Under the pieces are notes generated by a model. It worked only from the letters and a program-made list of their open reading frames with translations. It ran no database searches and was not told the origin of the DNA. A program made the position numbers and the translations under genes. From Desulfurivibrio dismutans (lineage in GTDB: Bacteria; Desulfobacterota; Desulfobulbia; Desulfobulbales; Desulfurivibrionaceae), in NCBI RefSeq assembly GCF_029210385.1, contig NZ_JARGDQ010000007.1:62001-126000 (forward strand): a stretch of DNA of 64,000 nt. Reading direction: 5' to 3'. Below, piece by piece: positions 27,185 to 36,926 of the stretch; the first letter of the stretch is position 1, and each line of letters opens with the position of its first letter.

Positions 27185-27296
27185 AGTAAGCGATCACGGG
27201 GGCACCGCCGGTAGCGACGATCGGGCCGGCTCACGTACTTAGGCACGCATCGCCGTCCCGCTTGCCGCAACTTGCGGCACCCGGTGACCGTTTTAC
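27185..27296. repeat. Family 2 long palindrome, class II arms, inside the che operon
   Basis: GTAAGCGATCACGGGGGCACC faces GGCACCCGGTGACCGTTTTAC around CACGTACTTAGGCACGC. It lies in the 355-base gap between cheD and cheR; the rest of that gap shows no gene. Confidence 0.85.
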
Positions 27297-27489
27297 TTCA
27301 GGCGATCAGTTATGTCGCCAATTCCACGCCCGTTAAAGTTGTCTGCTGAACCAGTGCGCCAACGTCTGGCGCGCCCGATGATTCCTGTTTTTTCGCTGCC
27401 ACCAACCAACCTCCTGGGCCGGTTTTGGCGGCCGCCAGAGTTAATTTTCCAGCAGTAATCCGGCAATATGGCCGGAAACATAACGCGAT

Positions 27490-28350
27490 TTAGCCGTTCT
27501 TCTGGTAAACCGTGGATGCCACCGGCGTAAAATTATGCTTCAGGCTGGAAATACTCTCCGAGTGCCCGATGAACAGATACCCCCCGGGCGCCAGCGCCCG
27601 GTAAAACTTGTTGACCAACTGCTGCTGGGTTTCACGGTTAAAATAAATCATGACATTGCGGCAAAAGATAATGTCCAGTGAGCCGTTCCAGGGGAAATCG
27701 TCCATCAGATTAAAGCGCTCAAAGCTGATCCGCTGGCGCAGAGCCTCTTTGACCCGGACATGTCCGGACGCCCTCCCCTGGCCACGTTGAAAATATTTTT
27801 TCAGGTAGTTTTTGGGTACCTTGATCATCCTGTCCAGGGTATAAACGCCTCGCTGGGCATGGGCCAGCACCCGGGTGGAGATGTCGGTGGCCAGAATTCG
27901 ATAGCCCCACCCCGGCTGCTGTTCAAAAAAATCCTCGGTTACCAGGGCAATGGTATATGGTTCTTCACCGGAAGAAGACGCCGCCGACCAGATCACCACC
28001 TCTTTTTTGCCGCCGGGACGGGAGACCAAGGCCGGCAACGCGTGGTCGACCATAAACTCGAAATGAGCGTTTTCCCGGAAAAAACTGGTAAAATTAGTGG
28101 AAACAACATCAATCATCTGCACCAGTTCATCGCCGCTGGTGTCATGAACCACGTAATTGTAATAGTCGCTGAAGCTTTCAATCCCCAGGGCCCGCAGACG
28201 CTTGCCCAGGCGGGCATTAAGCAGTTCCTTTTTTTCCGGTTTCAGATAAATTCCGGCCTTTTCGTACACCAGAACGCTGAATTTCTGAAAAAGCGCGTCG
28301 GTAAGCTGGCTTTTACGCAGGCTTAATTGATCGTGGTAATTGGCTGTCAT
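27490..28350 (-). CDS. cheR: CheR, chemoreceptor methyltransferase
   Basis: SAM-dependent methylation of receptor glutamates. 286 residues from ATG 28350 (MTANYHDQLSL); upstream codons to 28437 are not CheR-like. The N-terminal helical domain is followed by the SAM-binding motif VIWSAASSSGEEPYTIAL and IIFCRNVMIYF, both diagnostic. It follows cheW by 31 bases. Confidence 0.95.
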   Translation of the reverse strand: MTANYHDQLSLRKSQLTDALFQKFSVLVYEKAGIYLKPEKKELLNARLGKRLRALGIESFSDYYNYVVHDTSGDELVQMIDVVSTNFTSFFRENAHFEFMVDHALPALVSRPGGKKEVVIWSAASSSGEEPYTIALVTEDFFEQQPGWGYRILATDISTRVLAHAQRGVYTLDRMIKVPKNYLKKYFQRGQGRASGHVRVKEALRQRISFERFNLMDDFPWNGSLDIIFCRNVMIYFNRETQQQLVNKFYRALAPGGYLFIGHSESISSLKHNFTPVASTVYQKNG

Positions 28351-28381
28351 GCAAGTTGTGGCCGGCGGAGGAAGGCCGGTC

Positions 28382-28903
28382 TTACATCTCCTCGAACTGG
28401 CGGAGTAAACCTTCGCCCACAACGCGATCGACATCAAGCAGAATCTTAACCTCGCCCTTCACCTTGGCCATCCCTAAAATGTTATCACTTTCGGTGGAAG
28501 CACCCATGGAAGGCGGCGGCTCTATTTCGGAACCGGCAATATTGACCACCTCGGAAACCGAATCGACCACCATCCCGACCTGTACGGCACTGCTGCGACC
28601 CTGCACCTCAACCACAATGACGCAGGTCCGTTCGTCGTACCCCTTGGCCGGCATGCCGAACTTAAGCCGCAGGTCCATCACCGGAATAACCCGGCCGCGC
28701 AGGTTGATTACCCCTTTGATGTGGGGCGGGGTGTGCGGCACCGCCGTGATCTCCATGACCCCTATGATTTCCCGAACTTTCAGAATGCCGACCCCGTACT
28801 CCTCGTTGGCCAGCGAAAAAGTCAGGTACTTGCCAGCCAGCTCACTGACCCCCTGCACGCTTTCGTCGGCGCGCTTGCTGGTACTTTCCGCCGGTAGTGT
28901 CAT
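28382..28903 (-). CDS. cheW: CheW, chemotaxis coupling protein
   Basis: 173 residues with the CheW fold: YLTFSLANEEYGVGILKVREIIG, the receptor-contact NLRGRVIPVMDLRLKFG, and a C-terminal ILLDVDRVV strand. It bridges CheA and chemoreceptors in the array. A short Ser/Glu N-terminal extension precedes the fold. Between cheA and cheR. Confidence 0.96.
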   Translation of the reverse strand: MTLPAESTSKRADESVQGVSELAGKYLTFSLANEEYGVGILKVREIIGVMEITAVPHTPPHIKGVINLRGRVIPVMDLRLKFGMPAKGYDERTCVIVVEVQGRSSAVQVGMVVDSVSEVVNIAGSEIEPPPSMGASTESDNILGMAKVKGEVKILLDVDRVVGEGLLRQFEEM

Positions 28904-29019
28904 GTCGCCTCCTTCGGGCTTAAGACCCTGTTGTTTAGTAAGCCGTTCATCACCGCCGCGGCCGATCCGGTGGCGGCGGCGATGAAAGCTTATAAGATCT
29001 TTGTTTCGTTAGTGACCAC

Positions 29020-31329
29020 TTAACTTTCTTCCGCCGCTGAGGCAATCACTCCGGCCAGATCGAGGATCAGCCCCACGCGGCCGTCACCCAGAATGGTCCC
29101 CCCGGCCACGCCGCGCACATCCGACATCCCGCCCAGGTTTTTGATCACCACTTCTTCCTTGCCCAACAACTCATCCACCATCAAAGCCCGGCGGCGGCCC
29201 TCGTTCTCCACCACCACCACGATGGCCTCACAAGGGTCGTTGTGGGTGGGGTCCTCGACCCCAAACAGTTGGTAAAGCCGGATGACCGGCAGTAACTCTC
29301 CCCGCACCAGCAAGGATTCCCCTCGACCATGAACGGTGTTGTAATTCTTGCGCTCCGGCTTCATGGACTCCTGAATGGCGGTGGTGGGAATGATATAACG
29401 CTCACTGCCCACCCGCACGATAATCCCGTCGATGATCGCCAGGGTCAGCGGCAGGCGGATGGTAAACAGCGATCCCTTGCCGGACTGGCTTTGCACCTCA
29501 ACCTTGCCGCGCAACTTCTCCACCGCCTTTTTGACCACATCCATGCCCACTCCCCGGCCCGAAACGTCGGTGATCTGGTCGGCGGTGGAAAAGCCGGGCA
29601 TGAAGATCAGGTTGTTGAGCTCATGATCGGAAAGGTTGTCGCCGGACTGGATCAGCCCCCGGCTTTCGGCTTTTTTCTTGATCTTGATGGTGTTCAGCCC
29701 TTCACCGTCATCCTCGATCTCAATGACCATGTTGCCGCCCTTCTGATAAGCCCGCAGGCTGACCGTACCGGTGGGCGACTTGCCGTGCTTGACCCGTTCG
29801 TCCGGGGGCTGGATGCCGTGGTCCACCGAATTGCGCATCATGTGCACCAGGGGGTCGTAGATGGAGTCCACCATGTTGCGGTCGATTTCAGTGTCCGCAC
29901 CCTCCATGACCAGGTTCACCTCTTTGCCGCTTTTCTTGGAGAGATCGCGCACCAGGCGAATCATTTTGTCGAAGGTTTGCTTGATGGGCACCATCCGCAT
30001 GGACATGGCGGTGTGCTGCAGATCGGAAGTAATACGGCTGAGCTGGGAAAAATCCTTGATCAGCTTGGGGTCGGCAATCTTGGACACCAGCGGGTTCTGG
30101 CGCACCAGCGACTGCATGATCACCAGCTCCCCCACCGCGTTGACCAGGGCATCAAGCTTTTCCACGTCGACTTTGATGAAGGCCCCCATTTTTTTACGGG
30201 GGGCGGCCTGACCGTTGGCAGCGGCCGGGGCGGGGCCCTCGCTGTTCGAGGGCTGGCCGGCACGGGGCAGGGCGGTGAAAGAGTCCGCCGGCTCCATTCC
30301 CGGGGCGGTGGTTTCTGGCGCCGCTTGATCCTCCGGAGCGGCGGCACCTTCATCAATCACCGCCGCCTCCGGGGCGCTGTCGGCCGGGCTTTTCCCTTCC
30401 TGCAGGGCCAGGATGTGCGCAACTTGGGCGGAAATATCCAGATCCTGATAACGATCGGGACCGTTTTCCAGCACATCTTTGATGTTCTCCACCATGCTGC
30501 GGAGCGTATCCCCCACGGTCAAAACCAGGTCGATGACATCGGAATCCATCTCCCGTTTGCCGTTGCGGACGTCATCCAGGAGATTTTCGGTGGCATGGGC
30601 CAGTTTGTTGATGGTGCGCAGGTTGAGAAAACCGGACACCCCTTTGATGGTATGAAAGGGGCGAAAGATGTTGTTAATGATATCCAGGTCTCCGGGGTTC
30701 TGCTCCAGTTCCAGGACATTGACCTCGATACTCTCCAGATGCTCAAAGGCTTCATCAATAAAGCCGCCGAGCAGCTCCTTGTCCTGGAGAAAATCCGGAA
30801 CGCCGCCGCTGCCGGTCGCTGCCGGTTCCGGCGCCGCCGGTGCAGTTGCCGGCTCGGCCTCCTCTTCGGGGGGAGGCGAGGCGGAAGCATCGTCGCCGGA
30901 CGGCGCTGCCGCCGCGGCCTGTTCTTCCTCCTTCGGGCCGACTTGGCCCGGATCGCCCAGCAACTCAGCGGCGCTAACCAGATAACCGGCATCGCTGAGG
31001 TGCCGGGCAAAAGCCTCCACCCCGGCTTCATCCATGTCCGCCCCTTTGCGTACCGCCTCCTGTATCTGGGTGATGGCCTTGCCCAGCAGTTCATAATTTT
31101 CAGCCGAGTCCGGCAGTTCACCCATGATCATCCGTTCCAGAGCGGACTTGAAGGCGTGTGCCATGGCGTGCAGCACCGGCAGGTTGGCCACTTCATCCCG
31201 GGTGGCCAACAGATCCTCCGCCGCCGCCAACAGCTCTCCCACCACCGAAAGGTCACCCGGTTCAACCATGAGGATTTTCACGGCCATATCATCGAGAATT
31301 TTAGCTACGGCATGTTCGTCCTGGGGCAT
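29020..31329 (-). CDS. cheA: CheA, chemotaxis histidine kinase
   Basis: 769 residues. A first, degenerate Hpt-like helical bundle occupies about 1-125 (HAMAHAFKSALERM); a Glu/Pro/Ala linker follows; the functional Hpt has phospho-acceptor H226 in RPFHTIKGVSGFLN. After a second low-complexity linker (about 312-380) come the dimerisation domain, the ATPase with N-box N500 (HMMRNSVDHG) and G-box EIEDDGEG, and a CheW-like P5 domain. A P2 (CheY/CheB docking) domain is not evident. It phosphorylates CheY and CheB in response to receptor state. Confidence 0.96.
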   Translation of the reverse strand: MPQDEHAVAKILDDMAVKILMVEPGDLSVVGELLAAAEDLLATRDEVANLPVLHAMAHAFKSALERMIMGELPDSAENYELLGKAITQIQEAVRKGADMDEAGVEAFARHLSDAGYLVSAAELLGDPGQVGPKEEEQAAAAAPSGDDASASPPPEEEAEPATAPAAPEPAATGSGGVPDFLQDKELLGGFIDEAFEHLESIEVNVLELEQNPGDLDIINNIFRPFHTIKGVSGFLNLRTINKLAHATENLLDDVRNGKREMDSDVIDLVLTVGDTLRSMVENIKDVLENGPDRYQDLDISAQVAHILALQEGKSPADSAPEAAVIDEGAAAPEDQAAPETTAPGMEPADSFTALPRAGQPSNSEGPAPAAANGQAAPRKKMGAFIKVDVEKLDALVNAVGELVIMQSLVRQNPLVSKIADPKLIKDFSQLSRITSDLQHTAMSMRMVPIKQTFDKMIRLVRDLSKKSGKEVNLVMEGADTEIDRNMVDSIYDPLVHMMRNSVDHGIQPPDERVKHGKSPTGTVSLRAYQKGGNMVIEIEDDGEGLNTIKIKKKAESRGLIQSGDNLSDHELNNLIFMPGFSTADQITDVSGRGVGMDVVKKAVEKLRGKVEVQSQSGKGSLFTIRLPLTLAIIDGIIVRVGSERYIIPTTAIQESMKPERKNYNTVHGRGESLLVRGELLPVIRLYQLFGVEDPTHNDPCEAIVVVVENEGRRRALMVDELLGKEEVVIKNLGGMSDVRGVAGGTILGDGRVGLILDLAGVIASAAEES

Positions 31330-31492
31330 GGCTGTTCTCGGTTTTGGTTAATAATCGGCGATACCACAGCGTTTGAGGGGCGACAAAGAGCAGTAACTTT
31401 TGTTGACGCAAGGCCACCTCACCGCCGCATACTGCCCAAAAAACGGCATAAAGACAAGCTTTTTCTCATTCATTATCAATAAGCCAGGCCAC

Positions 31493-33187
31493 CTATTCGC
31501 TCTCCCCCCGCTCCTGTAGTTCCTTGAGCAGTTCGGGATCCAGATCGGCAAGATAATCCTCCACCGAGGACAGATTGTCCATCACCCGGTCGACGATGTC
31601 GCTGTCGGGATAAACGGTGACAATCCGATGCAATAATTGCCATGATTCGCCGGCCAGGGCCGCTGCCCGCTCCGGATCATCACTGCGCCGCGCCCGGACA
31701 AAAAGGGCGGCGGCTTCCCGGCGCAATTCAGTGGCCGCCTCCCGGGTAGCCTCGGCCATGCGCCGCCGGGCCTCTTCGCGGTAGTCGCTTTCCAGCAGGC
31801 GGGAGAAGAGCACGCTTGCTTCGTCGTACTGCCCCAGATCAAGCAACCGATTAGCCTCTTCCCACTGCATGGACAGCGCCTGCTGTTCCAGCAGCTGCCG
31901 CCGCTCCGCCGCTGCCCGCCGGGACTCTTCAGCTTCGACCAGCATCTGCCGGACCAGATATTCCTGCTCCCGGTTCAAGTTTTCCGTCAGGAGAGCTTCA
32001 AGCGCGGCGACGGCATGGTCGAAGGCCCCTTCTGCCTGCATTCCTTCCACTTGCCCCAGTCGTCCCTGGAACCATCCCTGGGCCCGGCGCTCAACCTCGT
32101 CGACCAGCAAACGGGCCCGAAAAGTCAGGATGCCGGCCGGAAAACGTTCATCCAGCCGCTGCATGCGCTGTTGCATGCCAACAGGCATGGCACGGCCGTC
32201 AAAAAGAATCGCATCTTCCAGCAGCCCCAGAAACAGGGAGCGTTCTTCCCGACTGGCCGGAATCTGACCGCTTAACAGCCGCAGCTGCTCATCAACCCAC
32301 TGACGCTGCTCTTCCAAGGCCGCGTGGCGGTCGGCAATTTTCTCATACTGTCGGCGAGCCTCATCGGAACGCCCGGCAATCAACAGCAAATCCCCCCTCA
32401 GTCGGGTGATATCGGAGGTCTCCATCCTCGTTGCCGCCACCGCCTCTTCCTGCTCCGCCAGCAACTCCAGAGCGGGTTCCCTTTGGCCGGCGCGAAAAAG
32501 GGCCAGGCTGATTTTTTGCAGCAGGGAGAAAGGCAGAATCCGCTCGGGATAAATCCAACGCCACTCTTCCAGGGTCTGCCGAACTTCGTCGGCCTTACCC
32601 TGGCGAGCGTAATGAAACAACACCGCTTGCAACTGCTCGGCGGCCAATTCATGAAATTGGTCAAGCCGGACGGCCACCGTTTTCTCCGCCAACCGGCGGT
32701 AAGTATCGCAATTACCAGCGACAAACTCCCGGTCGGCCCGGTAGGCCACACTCAGCGCGGCAACCGCCGCGCTCCAGTTGCCGCCGGTTTCCCATTCCAG
32801 ATCGCCCAGTTTTTCCCGGGCGCGCTCAAAGCTTACCGTTACCTCATCCAACTGAACCAGGCAATTGCTCCACCCGTCCGGCCAGTTCGCCCGGGGGATC
32901 AACTCGGCCAGGGCGGTCGCCAGTTGCTGCCACTCTCGCCGTTCCTCCCGGTAGTACTCAAGCCGTGGTGCAAGGTTCCGCTCCTCCGCCGCCACAAAGC
33001 GCAACAGCTCTTCCTCGTCAAAGTCAGACCGAACCGGCGACGGCATCGGCGGCGGTTCCGCCACCGGTCGCGGCGTCACCTCCGGCGGCGGCATCGGCAC
33101 CGTCACCGGCGGCGGCGCTGTGGCGCAGCCAACCGTGACCGCAGCCCCCAACAGCAACAACCCGTATAAATATTTTTTCAGCTGCAA
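31493..33187 (-). CDS. Outer-membrane-type lipoprotein with helical repeats
   Basis: 564 residues. The signal peptide ends in a lipobox (AVTVGC, C21), followed by a Pro/Val-rich spacer to about 50 and then helical, TPR-like repeats rich in Glu/Arg/Gln (for example FRAGQREPALELLAEQEEAV; EEANRLLDLGQYDEASVLFSRLL). I do not recognise the family. Positioned 42 bases after PBP1A and before cheA; a role with the peptidoglycan synthase, as an activator-like lipoprotein, is possible but unproven. Confidence 0.75.
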   Translation of the reverse strand: MQLKKYLYGLLLLGAAVTVGCATAPPPVTVPMPPPEVTPRPVAEPPPMPSPVRSDFDEEELLRFVAAEERNLAPRLEYYREERREWQQLATALAELIPRANWPDGWSNCLVQLDEVTVSFERAREKLGDLEWETGGNWSAAVAALSVAYRADREFVAGNCDTYRRLAEKTVAVRLDQFHELAAEQLQAVLFHYARQGKADEVRQTLEEWRWIYPERILPFSLLQKISLALFRAGQREPALELLAEQEEAVAATRMETSDITRLRGDLLLIAGRSDEARRQYEKIADRHAALEEQRQWVDEQLRLLSGQIPASREERSLFLGLLEDAILFDGRAMPVGMQQRMQRLDERFPAGILTFRARLLVDEVERRAQGWFQGRLGQVEGMQAEGAFDHAVAALEALLTENLNREQEYLVRQMLVEAEESRRAAAERRQLLEQQALSMQWEEANRLLDLGQYDEASVLFSRLLESDYREEARRRMAEATREAATELRREAAALFVRARRSDDPERAAALAGESWQLLHRIVTVYPDSDIVDRVMDNLSSVEDYLADLDPELLKELQERGESE

Positions 33188-33229
33188 TTATTTCCCCCCG
33201 CAAGATCAGCTTTCAGCCAGCAAACGCCG

Positions 33230-36200
33230 TCACTCCACCGAGCGCCAGTAAGGCTCAAAAAAGCGCTCCAGCACGATTTCGCCGTCGCCGACGCGTTGGC
33301 CGAAGGTGGTAATTTTAGCGCCATCCCAAGTATCGGATGGCTCCAGGAGCAGGTTTCTGCTTACCACACCACCGCGACCAGCATCAACCGGAATTTCCAC
33401 CTGGAAAAGCTCGGGATAGGCCACATCAACCCTCTCCTGGCCGGAAAAGGCCATATCTTCAAGGTCCAGGCTGACGGCGTAATCCCTGTGCCGATAGACG
33501 GCTTCGGCCAGCCTGGCCCAAACCGGCATGGCCCCGGCCCCTCCGGTAATCCTGGTCACCCCGTGCACCATGGGGCGGTTATCATCGTAGCCCACATAAA
33601 CCGCCAGAGTGTGCCCCTGGCCCAGGGTAAAGCGGTCACGCCCCCCGGGGCTCGGTAAATAGCCGGCAAAGGCGGTGTTCAAATAGCGATTGGCGGTACC
33701 GGTTTTGCCAAAAAGCGGCACCCGGAGGTCGAGATCCGCCAAAATCTCCTGGCGTGAGCCATCGGTGCTTTGCAGGCGCACCTGGTTCTGGGCTCCACGA
33801 CCGGTGCCGTGCGCCATGGCGTTATAAAGAATATCGCTGACCGCCAGAGCGACCCGGGGGGCAAACACCCGCCGCGGGGTAAGAGAGGACTCATAAATGA
33901 CCTTGCCGTCACTGGTCTCGATTCTTTCAATGATGGCCAGCCCGCCGCCATCCACCCGGCTGCCCGGCAAAAAGAACCGGCCATCCTGAAATGATTCATA
34001 AATCCTCCCCAACTCCAGCAAGCTGATGGCATTGGAGCCCAGAGGAAAAGACAGCACCGGATCCAACCGGCTTTCAACCCCCAGCGCCCGACTCAGCCCC
34101 ACCAGGTATTCAAGGGCCACCATCACTCGGAAGTCTCTGGTCCGGTAAAGCACCTGCGGATCGTACGGAGAAAACGCCGCCAGGCGCCGGTACTCATCTT
34201 CCAGGTACTCCTCCAGCAAATCCAGAGTGTCCATCCGCAGACGTCCTTCCACCAGGACTTCCCCCCAAAACCGCCGGGGAGAAACCCCGCCGGTTGCCGG
34301 CGGTTCGGCCACATCCCAGATCTCCACCGGCCGCCAGCCCGCCTGTCGCCCTTGTTCGCTGTAGATATAGGCGCCACTCTCCTCATCGCGGTAAAGACGG
34401 ATCGGGCGAAACTCCTCAAAATCATCGACATTTTCGGCGGTGGCAATCAGCTCCCGCAGGTTGTCCCGCAGAGCCAGGTAACGCAACAGGTTCCGGTCCA
34501 AAATGGCCAGCCTGGTCCGACCTTCCCGCTGGTCCGCCGCCGAACTGTCGGGACCGAAGAACTCGGCCTCCACCTCCGCCCGGAAGCGGTCAAAATTGTC
34601 GCCGTAATGAATCTCCTGCAGAAACTCAAATTCTTCGGTCAAATCATTAAAAATCAGGTCTGGCTCCACCAGTTCCACGGCCCGCTCGAAAGCGGCTTTA
34701 TAGAGGGCGGCACGATCCGCCACCACCCCCATCCGATCCCTGATCCTCCGGATATATGCCTCCCGGTTTTCATGCGCCCCCCGAGCAAGCCCCAAGTGCT
34801 CGACCAGTTCGGCAAACCGGGCCGGCGACAAATGATCCAGCAAGTGGTACAGTAGCCAGATGCTGGCCAAATTCTCCGAGGTCACGCCGGCCCAGCTCAG
34901 GGAAACCTGCTCATCGCGGATGGCCTGAAACGGCCGGGGAAAATAGGCCTGCTGCTGGTAGACAAATACATTGCGGCGGTTGTCCAGGACATCGGCACTG
35001 TTCCAGCCCAGTTGCAGAGCCGCAGCATACACCAGGGGCTTCATCGACGAACCCATGGGCCGACGGGCGGTAACCGCCCGGTTGTAATGCAGGTTGTCCA
35101 CTCCGCCGACCATGGCCCGTACCGCCCCCTTTTCCAGCGCCAGCACGCCGCCCTGCAATTCGGGGTATTTTTCCAGGCTCAGCCGTAACTCCCCGTCCGT
35201 CCGTCGCGCCCGCACACTTACATAAACCAGATCATCCTCTTTAAGCTGCGCCAGCAGCCGGGTCAAGTCAGCATCCGTGGTCTCCAGCCAGCGGCGGTTG
35301 GGCTGGCGGTAATGGGCCAGCGGCTGAAGCAAATTTAACAATCCCGCCCGGTCAATATAGGCCGGAGGCGGGGTTTCACCGACGGGGGATCTGGCGCCGG
35401 CAAGATCCACCCGTATTTCAGGGCTTTGCTCCGAACCTTCAATGGCGGCGATGCGGCCGATCATGAAAGGCGACGGTCGCTGCCGCCAATCGCCCCCCCG
35501 GGGCAGATCAGCGTAAACCTCCTGCATGGCCCGGTGATCATACCCCTGTAGCCGGGTATCAAGCCGGGAGAGCTCGGCCCGCAGGGCATGATGGGCCTCG
35601 TTCTGCAGATCACCGTCCACCGAAGTAATGATCCTGATCCCCGAAGTCGCCACGTTGTCGATCCCGTGCCGGCTTAAGGCCTCCACCACCTCCGGCTCAC
35701 TCAGGCCTTCCCGGACCAGATCCAACAGGGTGTTAAGGGCATAGGCCATCTGGCCCCGGTTGAATGGGATCTCACGGTCGCGAACGGCCACCAGCTGATC
35801 GGCGTCAAGATAGTTCTGCCGGTACATTTGGTCCAGCACATAACCGGTACGCTGCCGAGCCCGCTGCCGAGCCCGTTCTTCACGTTCCTCGTCGCGCTGA
35901 ATAAAGGGGTTGTAGTGGTTTGGTCCTTTGACACTGCCGGCAATGAAAGCGCTTTCCAGCAGGCCAAGCTGCTCCACCGGCTTGTCGAAGAAATAACGGG
36001 CCGCCATCCCCAGCCCCCGGCCGTTGCCGCTGACAAAAAACTGGTTGGCGTAAAACTCCAGAATGTCTTCCTTTTCGTAGTGGTACTCCAGCCGCAGGGC
36101 ATACAGCAGCTCCCGCAGTTTGGAGGCCAGTGAGCGGTCTCGCCGTTCAAAAAGATTCTTAGCGGTCTGCTGGGTGATGGTACTGCCGCCCTGCACTACG

Positions 36201-36547
36201 CGCCGGGCCTTGATATTGGCAATCGCCGCCCGGGCCACCCCGGTAAAATCGATCCCGTAGTGATCAAAAAAGGAACTGTCTTCAGCGGCTACGATGGCGT
36301 GGATGAAATCTGTGGGAATCTGCTCAAAATGGACGTACTGGCGGTGGGCCTGTTCAAAAAAAACCCCGATCCGCCGGATACCGTCCCGGTAGTAAACCGG
36401 GCTTTCCATGGCCAGGATTTTTTCAATATTTCCTCGCTTGATCGCCTCCCCCGGACTGACCACCACCAGCCAGAACAGAGTCACGGCGCCCAGCAGCAGA
36501 CAAGCGGTCGCCGCCAGCACAAAGATATAAAAGATTTTTTTCAGCAT
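33230..36547 (-). CDS. Class A penicillin-binding protein (PBP1A-type), enlarged
   Basis: Bifunctional murein synthase. From ATG 36547 it has 1105 residues (a GTG at 36559 adds four; numbering below follows the GTG form). Membrane helix about 8-34; GT51 glycosyltransferase with E93 in VAAEDSSFFDHYG and GGSTITQQTAKNLF; transpeptidase with S504-SM-K507, S561-E-N563 and K952-T-G954. About 390 residues separate the second and third transpeptidase motifs, far more than in usual PBP1A, with a charged insert about 590-810. An OB-like stretch (about 340-470) lies between the catalytic domains. Followed by the lipoprotein gene. Confidence 0.93.
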   Translation of the reverse strand: MLKKIFYIFVLAATACLLLGAVTLFWLVVVSPGEAIKRGNIEKILAMESPVYYRDGIRRIGVFFEQAHRQYVHFEQIPTDFIHAIVAAEDSSFFDHYGIDFTGVARAAIANIKARRVVQGGSTITQQTAKNLFERRDRSLASKLRELLYALRLEYHYEKEDILEFYANQFFVSGNGRGLGMAARYFFDKPVEQLGLLESAFIAGSVKGPNHYNPFIQRDEEREERARQRARQRTGYVLDQMYRQNYLDADQLVAVRDREIPFNRGQMAYALNTLLDLVREGLSEPEVVEALSRHGIDNVATSGIRIITSVDGDLQNEAHHALRAELSRLDTRLQGYDHRAMQEVYADLPRGGDWRQRPSPFMIGRIAAIEGSEQSPEIRVDLAGARSPVGETPPPAYIDRAGLLNLLQPLAHYRQPNRRWLETTDADLTRLLAQLKEDDLVYVSVRARRTDGELRLSLEKYPELQGGVLALEKGAVRAMVGGVDNLHYNRAVTARRPMGSSMKPLVYAAALQLGWNSADVLDNRRNVFVYQQQAYFPRPFQAIRDEQVSLSWAGVTSENLASIWLLYHLLDHLSPARFAELVEHLGLARGAHENREAYIRRIRDRMGVVADRAALYKAAFERAVELVEPDLIFNDLTEEFEFLQEIHYGDNFDRFRAEVEAEFFGPDSSAADQREGRTRLAILDRNLLRYLALRDNLRELIATAENVDDFEEFRPIRLYRDEESGAYIYSEQGRQAGWRPVEIWDVAEPPATGGVSPRRFWGEVLVEGRLRMDTLDLLEEYLEDEYRRLAAFSPYDPQVLYRTRDFRVMVALEYLVGLSRALGVESRLDPVLSFPLGSNAISLLELGRIYESFQDGRFFLPGSRVDGGGLAIIERIETSDGKVIYESSLTPRRVFAPRVALAVSDILYNAMAHGTGRGAQNQVRLQSTDGSRQEILADLDLRVPLFGKTGTANRYLNTAFAGYLPSPGGRDRFTLGQGHTLAVYVGYDDNRPMVHGVTRITGGAGAMPVWARLAEAVYRHRDYAVSLDLEDMAFSGQERVDVAYPELFQVEIPVDAGRGGVVSRNLLLEPSDTWDGAKITTFGQRVGDGEIVLERFFEPYWRSVE

Positions 36548-36660
36548 AATTAAGAACACTCGATTTTACTGGCCGGCGCAGGACACCGAGGGCGGGCTGC
36601 ACCCGATATCTGCTTGCATATCCGCCGAGAGTCAAGTAAAAAACGGCAACTTTATTGATT

Positions 36661-36848
36661 GATGTGTGACGACTGCGCAAGAAGTCGTCATCACGCCCCC
36701 GCGCGCCCCCCGCGCCCCCTAATGGACGGACGCACAAATCAATAGCCTGCTTTGTCAGCTACTGATTTGTAAGGGAAGCGGAAACCGCGTTTTCGCTTCC
36801 CGGGGAGCAAAAATTCCATGGACGGACTTTTTGCGGATTCATCATTAT
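36661..36848. repeat. Family 1 five-hairpin element, copy C
   Basis: Same orientation as copy B. Hairpin 1 is GACGACT-GC-rich loop-AGTCGTC with compensating changes, hairpin 2 is replaced by an expanded C/G-rich tract (about 36693-36720), hairpins 3-5 are recognisable. It fills the divergent gap between PBP1A and mltD (36548-36926); no gene is seen there. Confidence 0.85.
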
Positions 36849-36926
36849 GTCGTTGTCGCTGTTATTTACCGAGTAACCGGCACCAAAAAAAGTTTCATCA
36901 TTTTCAGCTTAGGGAGAATTCCGACC

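Noticed and set aside
29329-31482. A 717-codon open frame antisense to cheA
   Set aside because: It mirrors cheA's GC-skewed codons, has His/Gly-rich composition without any known motif, and cheA's domains are complete on the other strand.
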